Assembly (NCBI GenBank): GCA_949507465.1
Contig: CATEMS010000045.1
Span: forward strand, 1-9,326
DNA: 9,326 nt
Origin: Flavobacteriaceae bacterium
GTDB lineage: Bacteria > Bacteroidota > Bacteroidia > Flavobacteriales > Flavobacteriaceae
Reading direction: 5' to 3'
Below the pieces are notes generated by a model. It had not been told where the DNA came from. It ran no database searches and saw only the letters and a list, made by a program, of their open reading frames with translations. Of the stretch, positions 6,994-9,326 are shown in pieces. Both the position numbers and the translations under genes were made by a program. Positions within the stretch are counted from its first letter, which is position 1; each line of letters begins with the position of its first letter.

Positions 6994-7025
6994 TTTGCAC
7001 GAATGTTTTTTAAAAATTACATTTG
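6994..7025 (+). promoter_or_regulatory. Promoter of the tRNA cluster
   Basis: TTTG (6994-6997), 20 nt, then TACATTTG (7018-7025) match the Bacteroidota housekeeping promoter (-33 TTTG, -7 TAnnTTTG) exactly in both boxes. The region around it is very AT-rich. Transcription would begin near 7032, about 25 nt before the first base of tRNA-Ser. This is the best-formed promoter in the window and fits a highly expressed stable-RNA unit. Confidence 0.8.
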
Positions 7026-7056
7026 CACTCGCAATTTTAATTATTTTAATTGCAAT

Positions 7057-7145
7057 GGAGAGGTGCCTGAGTGGCCGAAAGGAGCGGTTTGCTAAATCGT
7101 CGTACCCTAACAAGGGTACCCAGGGTTCGAATCCCTGTCTCTCCG
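7057..7145 (+). tRNA. tRNA-Ser, anticodon GCU
   Basis: An 89-nt class II tRNA reading AGC/AGU codons. The acceptor stem pairs GGAGAGG (7057-7063) with TCTCTCC (7138-7144), and the discriminator is G7145, as expected for serine. The anticodon loop TTGCTAA puts GCT at 7091-7093 with A37. The long variable arm, GTACCCT/AGGGTAC closing an AACA loop, is the hallmark of tRNA-Ser, and the T arm is CAGGG-TTCGAAT-CCCTG. CCA is not encoded (CTA follows G7145), so it must be added after transcription. U36-A37 makes it an expected t6A substrate. It is the first gene of a three-tRNA unit. Confidence 0.97.
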
Positions 7146-7207
7146 CTAGGTAGCCGAAAATTCGAGTTTCGGTATCATTGACATACTACTGTAAAAAAGA
7201 TAAGTCA

Positions 7208-7282
7208 CGGGGTGTAGCGTAGCCCGGTTATCGCGCCACGTTTGGGACGTGGAGGCCGCAGGTTCGAATCCTGCCACCCCGA
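7208..7282 (+). tRNA. tRNA-Pro, anticodon UGG
   Basis: A 75-nt tRNA. The acceptor stem is CGGGGTG (7208-7214) with CACCCCG (7275-7281), including the C1-G72 pair typical of bacterial tRNA-Pro, and the discriminator is A7282. The anticodon stem CCACG/CGTGG closes the loop TTTGGGA, giving TGG at 7243-7245 with G37. The T arm is GCAGG-TTCGAAT-CCTGC. CCA is not encoded. A run of nine T residues (7284-7292) starts one base after the discriminator, before tRNA-Arg. Confidence 0.97.
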
Positions 7283-7300
7283 CTTTTTTTTTATTGCTAC

Positions 7301-7374
7301 GGGCTCGTAGCTCAGCTGGATAGAGCACCTCCCTTCTAAGGAGGCGGTCACAGGTTCGAATCCTGTCGGGCTCA
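7301..7374 (+). tRNA. tRNA-Arg, anticodon UCU
   Basis: A 74-nt tRNA reading AGA/AGG codons. The acceptor stem is GGGCTCG (7301-7307) with CGGGCTC (7367-7373), including two G-U pairs, and the discriminator is A7374. The anticodon stem CCTCC/GGAGG closes CTTCTAA, with TCT at 7335-7337 and A37. The T arm is ACAGG-TTCGAAT-CCTGT. CCA is not encoded. U36-A37 makes it a second expected t6A substrate. It is the last gene of the tRNA unit and is followed at once by a terminator. Confidence 0.97.
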
Positions 7375-7379
7375 CAATG

Positions 7380-7402
7380 AATCTCCTTTTGGAGATTTTT
7401 TT
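7380..7402 (+). terminator. Intrinsic terminator of the tRNA cluster
   Basis: A perfect 7-bp stem AATCTCC (7380-7386)/GGAGATT (7391-7397) with a TTTT loop runs directly into a T tract (7396-7402). It lies 5 nt after tRNA-Arg and should end the tRNA transcript, separating it from kdsA. Confidence 0.88.
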
Positions 7403-7459
7403 GTTTAGACCGCTCCCACTCAAATTTTACAAAACCTACCAATTGGCAATATTGTTAAG

Positions 7460-7467
7460 TATCTTTA
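7460..7467 (+). promoter_or_regulatory. Possible -7 promoter element of kdsA (TATCTTTA)
   Basis: TATCTTTA matches TAnnTTTG except for the last base. It sits 17 nt before the kdsA ATG, downstream of the tRNA terminator, where a promoter for kdsA is needed. The nearest TTG upstream (7443-7445) is 14 nt away, too close for the usual -33 spacing. The same 12-mer, AGTATCTTTACA, occurs at 5135-5146. Confidence 0.4.
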
Positions 7468-7484
7468 CAAAATAAATTACCGTT

Positions 7485-8303
7485 ATGCACCTATCTGAAA
7501 TACCCAATATCAAACATGCCAAGGCAAACAACTTCTTTTTACTTGCTGGACCATGTGCTATAGAGAGTGAGGATATGGCCCTGCGTATTGCTGAAAGGGC
7601 CCTTGAGATTACTGATAAACTTGAAATCCCATATATCTTTAAAGGGAGTTTTAAAAAAGCAAATAGATCACGCATAGATAGTTTTACAGGAATCGGAGAC
7701 CAGAAAGCTCTAAAGATACTGCGCAAGGTCTCAGAAACTTTTAACATACCTACCGTTACAGATATACATCAGGTCAGTGATGCAGCAATGGCGGCAGCAT
7801 ATGTAGATGTATTGCAAATCCCTGCTTTTTTGGTACGCCAAACAGATTTGGTGTTGGCCGCTGCTCAAACTGGGAAAGTAGTAAATCTTAAAAAAGGACA
7901 ATTTATGAGTCCTGAAGCCATGAAACATGCTGTACAAAAGGTAAAAGACACCGCAGGTGATAAAGCATGGATTACAGATAGAGGCACCATGTTTGGATAC
8001 CAAGATATGGTGGTAGATTTTAGGGGTATTCCTACCATGAAACAGTACGCTCCAGTGATTTTGGATGTAACACATAGCTTGCAGCAACCCAATCAAAGCG
8101 CGGGTGTTACCGGTGGCAGACCCGATATGATAGCTACCATTGCAAGGGCTGGGATTGCAACGGGCGTGGATGGACTGTTTATTGAAACTCATTTTGACCC
8201 TGCAAACGCAAAAAGCGATGGAGCCAACATGCTAGATATAGCCAATCTTGAGCAGTTATTGACAGACCTTGTTGCCATTAGAAAAACAGTAAATACTCTG
8301 TAA
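7485..8303 (+). CDS. kdsA: 3-deoxy-8-phosphooctulonate synthase (KDO-8-phosphate synthase)
   Basis: KdsA condenses phosphoenolpyruvate with arabinose-5-phosphate to give KDO-8-phosphate, the cytoplasmic precursor of the KDO that links lipid A to the LPS core. The 272-residue product is a full-length TIM barrel. Motifs in order: LAGPCAIES (20-28), IFKGSFKKANRSR (51-63), TVTDIHQ (90-96), QIPAFLVRQTDLV (111-123), NLKKGQF (134-140), DRGTMFGYQDMVVDFR (165-180), ILDVTHSLQQP (192-202) and FIETHFDPANAKSDG (232-246). Cys24 in GPCAIES, with H197, E234 and D245, has the same spacing as the metal ligands known from the Aquifex aeolicus enzyme (C11, H185, E222, D233). This marks the metal-dependent class; E. 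coli KdsA has Asn at the cysteine position. The gene appears to be a single transcription unit between two terminators. Confidence 0.97.
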   Translation: MHLSEIPNIKHAKANNFFLLAGPCAIESEDMALRIAERALEITDKLEIPYIFKGSFKKANRSRIDSFTGIGDQKALKILRKVSETFNIPTVTDIHQVSDAAMAAAYVDVLQIPAFLVRQTDLVLAAAQTGKVVNLKKGQFMSPEAMKHAVQKVKDTAGDKAWITDRGTMFGYQDMVVDFRGIPTMKQYAPVILDVTHSLQQPNQSAGVTGGRPDMIATIARAGIATGVDGLFIETHFDPANAKSDGANMLDIANLEQLLTDLVAIRKTVNTL

Positions 8304-8350
8304 CATTTTTTTTGGACTACTACCCTAGCCCACAAGCCAGTATAGGGCAT

Positions 8351-8376
8351 AAAAAAAGCCCAATTTTCATTGGGCT
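8351..8376. terminator. Terminator between convergent kdsA and the T9SS cargo gene
   Basis: An 8-bp stem AGCCCAAT (8357-8364)/ATTGGGCT (8369-8376) with a 4-nt loop TTTC has seven A residues (8351-8357, the last one inside the stem) on its left side. Read on the minus strand this is a stem followed by a T tract, an excellent intrinsic terminator 24 bp after the stop of the minus-strand gene. On the plus strand the hairpin is followed only by CCTTT, so it would stop kdsA transcripts less efficiently. Confidence 0.8.
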
Positions 8377-8399
8377 CCTTTAGGTAAAATTTGGGAATT

Positions 8400-9326
8400 T
8401 TACTCCTTAAGCAATTGCTTAACCAACTGTCCATACTCTGTAGCAATCACTACCATATACACAGCACTTCTTAATTCTGAAATATCCATAACAATAGCAT
8501 TGTTAGCTCCAGAGACTTTATTTTGTTTTACTATTCTTCCAGCCACATCAAATATTGTTACACTAGTAAGCCCAATAAAATTAGGGTTAGCGATGGTTAT
8601 TACATCACTTGCCGGGTTTGGATAGAGTGTGATGTCTTGTAATGCAATTTGTGTGTCTTGCCCTGCAAGAATATCATTGACCACAATTATAAACTCACAG
8701 GTGCTCTCAAAACCTCCATTATCTGTGGCAGAGAGAGTAATGGTGTGGGTGCCGTCTTCTAGGATGGTTCCTGGATTTGGGCTTTGATCTGTCACTAAAG
8801 TGGTACTACAATTGTCTATGGCAAGGGCCTCTCCTGTGGCAAAGAAATCTGGTAAGGAGTAGCCACCCTCTGAAGAGATTGTTTGATCTTCAGGGCAGAA
8901 AATCTCTGGGGCTAAGCCATCTACCACATTAACATATGCATAGCAAGAATCTGACTGGCCTATGGAGTTGTATACAGTAAACTCAACCAAAATTGGTTCG
9001 CCTATATCTGCACAGGTAAAGTCTGAAATATCTACACTAAAGCCCTCTTGACATCTCACTCCTGTAGATCCGCCATCTAGGGCGCTGGCAGGAATGCTTG
9101 CTGTACCGTCTTGTTGGAGTGGCACCGTTACGTTTTGACAAACAGCCACTGGTGCAAATACTCCTTCTTGAATAATTACGGTAACACTACAGCTAGATTC
9201 ATTACCGCTGAAATCTGTAGCGGTAAGGATGACTGTATTCTCCCCAATATTGGAACAATCAAAAGAAGTAATATCTGCAGACCTGGTTGCTATAGCGCAG
9301 TTGTCTGACCAACCTGCAAACAGCTC
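8400..9326 (-). CDS. HYR-repeat protein with C-terminal T9SS type A sorting domain (N-terminus beyond right edge)
   Basis: The frame is open from the right edge down to a TAA at 8402-8400, giving the last 308 residues of a longer protein. Numbering is from the first whole codon at the edge. Repeats of the HYR/Ig-like type are seen: a partial unit ending in TATDFSGNESSCSVTVII (35-52), a second with CQNVTVPLQQDG and FTCADIG and ending in SDSCYAYVNVVD, and a third (about 138-218) with APEIFCPEDQTIS, AIDNCSTT and HTITLSATDNGGFESTC. The regular DNC, FTC and SC cysteines suggest one disulfide per unit. The last 80 or so residues are a type A Por sorting domain: ITLYPNPASDVITI (232-245), VTIFDVAGRIVKQN and the basic tail LVKQLLKE. 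This domain targets periplasmic proteins to the type IX secretion system, after which they are released or anchored at the surface. HYR repeats are often adhesive in such proteins, but the role here is unknown. It ends in the terminator shared with kdsA. Confidence 0.9.
   Translation of the reverse strand, partial: ELFAGWSDNCAIATRSADITSFDCSNIGENTVILTATDFSGNESSCSVTVIIQEGVFAPVAVCQNVTVPLQQDGTASIPASALDGGSTGVRCQEGFSVDISDFTCADIGEPILVEFTVYNSIGQSDSCYAYVNVVDGLAPEIFCPEDQTISSEGGYSLPDFFATGEALAIDNCSTTLVTDQSPNPGTILEDGTHTITLSATDNGGFESTCEFIIVVNDILAGQDTQIALQDITLYPNPASDVITIANPNFIGLTSVTIFDVAGRIVKQNKVSGANNAIVMDISELRSAVYMVVIATEYGQLVKQLLKE

Noticed and set aside
6947..7153. A 68-codon plus-strand frame running into tRNA-Ser
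   Set aside because: Its second half is the tRNA-Ser gene and its first half is the AT-rich promoter region; it is not a plausible protein.
7154..7172. Short inverted repeat CCGAAA/TTTCGG between tRNA-Ser and tRNA-Pro
   Set aside because: It is a 6-bp stem with a 7-nt loop and no T tract. It may be a processing site but is too short to call.
7146..7442. Minus-strand reading frames (98 and 72 codons) across tRNA-Pro and tRNA-Arg, with phrases like RIRTCDRLLRR and GFEPVTAS
   Set aside because: These are the well-known false proteins produced by translating the antisense of tRNA genes; the sequence is fully explained by the tRNAs.
7731..8192. A 153-codon minus-strand frame opposite kdsA
   Set aside because: It is antisense to a full-length, motif-complete kdsA, and its composition is that of a reverse-strand shadow.
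8322..8347. Loose inverted repeat TACCCTA/TAGGGCA after kdsA
   Set aside because: It is imperfect, has a wide loop, and is overshadowed by the strong hairpin at 8357-8376.
1..9326. Search for mobile elements, CRISPR repeats, toxin-antitoxin pairs, phage or defence genes
   Set aside because: No transposase, integrase, direct-repeat array, attachment-like duplication at the tRNA genes or defence-type protein was seen. No tRNA 3' end is duplicated within the window.

Overview
The window looks like chromosomal DNA from a flavobacterium (Bacteroidota, Flavobacteriia). The signs are a protein with a C-terminal type IX secretion (Por) sorting domain, a tamB gene divergent from tsaD, a DUF4159 protein, a 'DPSRR' methyltransferase of the THUMP-like family, tRNA genes with no encoded CCA, a tRNA promoter of the Bacteroidota form (TTTG, 20 nt, TACATTTG), and AT-rich spacers with no obvious Shine-Dalgarno sequences. 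The genus cannot be resolved from the sequence alone.

Layout. Positions 1-1990 (minus) hold the N-terminal two thirds or less of a TamB-type envelope protein that runs off the left edge. It is one uninterrupted reading frame and the largest coding region here, although it has no stop inside the window. Divergent from it, a plus-strand series runs from 2089 to 6907: tsaD (tRNA t6A synthesis), rsmE (16S rRNA m3U methyltransferase), a secreted DUF4159 protein, a SpoU/TrmH-family RNA 2'-O-methyltransferase, a THUMP-like SAM methyltransferase with a TTG start, and a small unrecognised exported protein overlapping it by 11 bp. Next come a well-formed promoter and a tRNA cluster, Ser(GCU)-Pro(UGG)-Arg(UCU), closed by an intrinsic terminator. 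kdsA (KDO-8-phosphate synthase, metal-dependent class) follows at 7485-8303. A hairpin terminator lies between kdsA and a convergent minus-strand gene for a HYR-domain, T9SS-secreted protein that runs off the right edge.

How they fit together. Four of the genes modify or probably modify RNA (tsaD, rsmE, TrmH-like, THUMP-like), and they sit beside three tRNA genes. Two of those tRNAs read ANN codons and carry A37, so they are expected targets of the TsaD pathway. The other theme is the cell envelope: TamB, KdsA (lipid A/LPS core KDO), the DUF4159 protein, the small exported protein and the T9SS cargo.

This is mostly a conserved housekeeping region. I found no mobile element, CRISPR array, toxin-antitoxin pair or defence system, and no clear new system. 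The points most worth a second look are the missing normal start codon of tamB, a nested hairpin in front of the TTG-start methyltransferase, and the unrecognised exported protein at 6341-6907.
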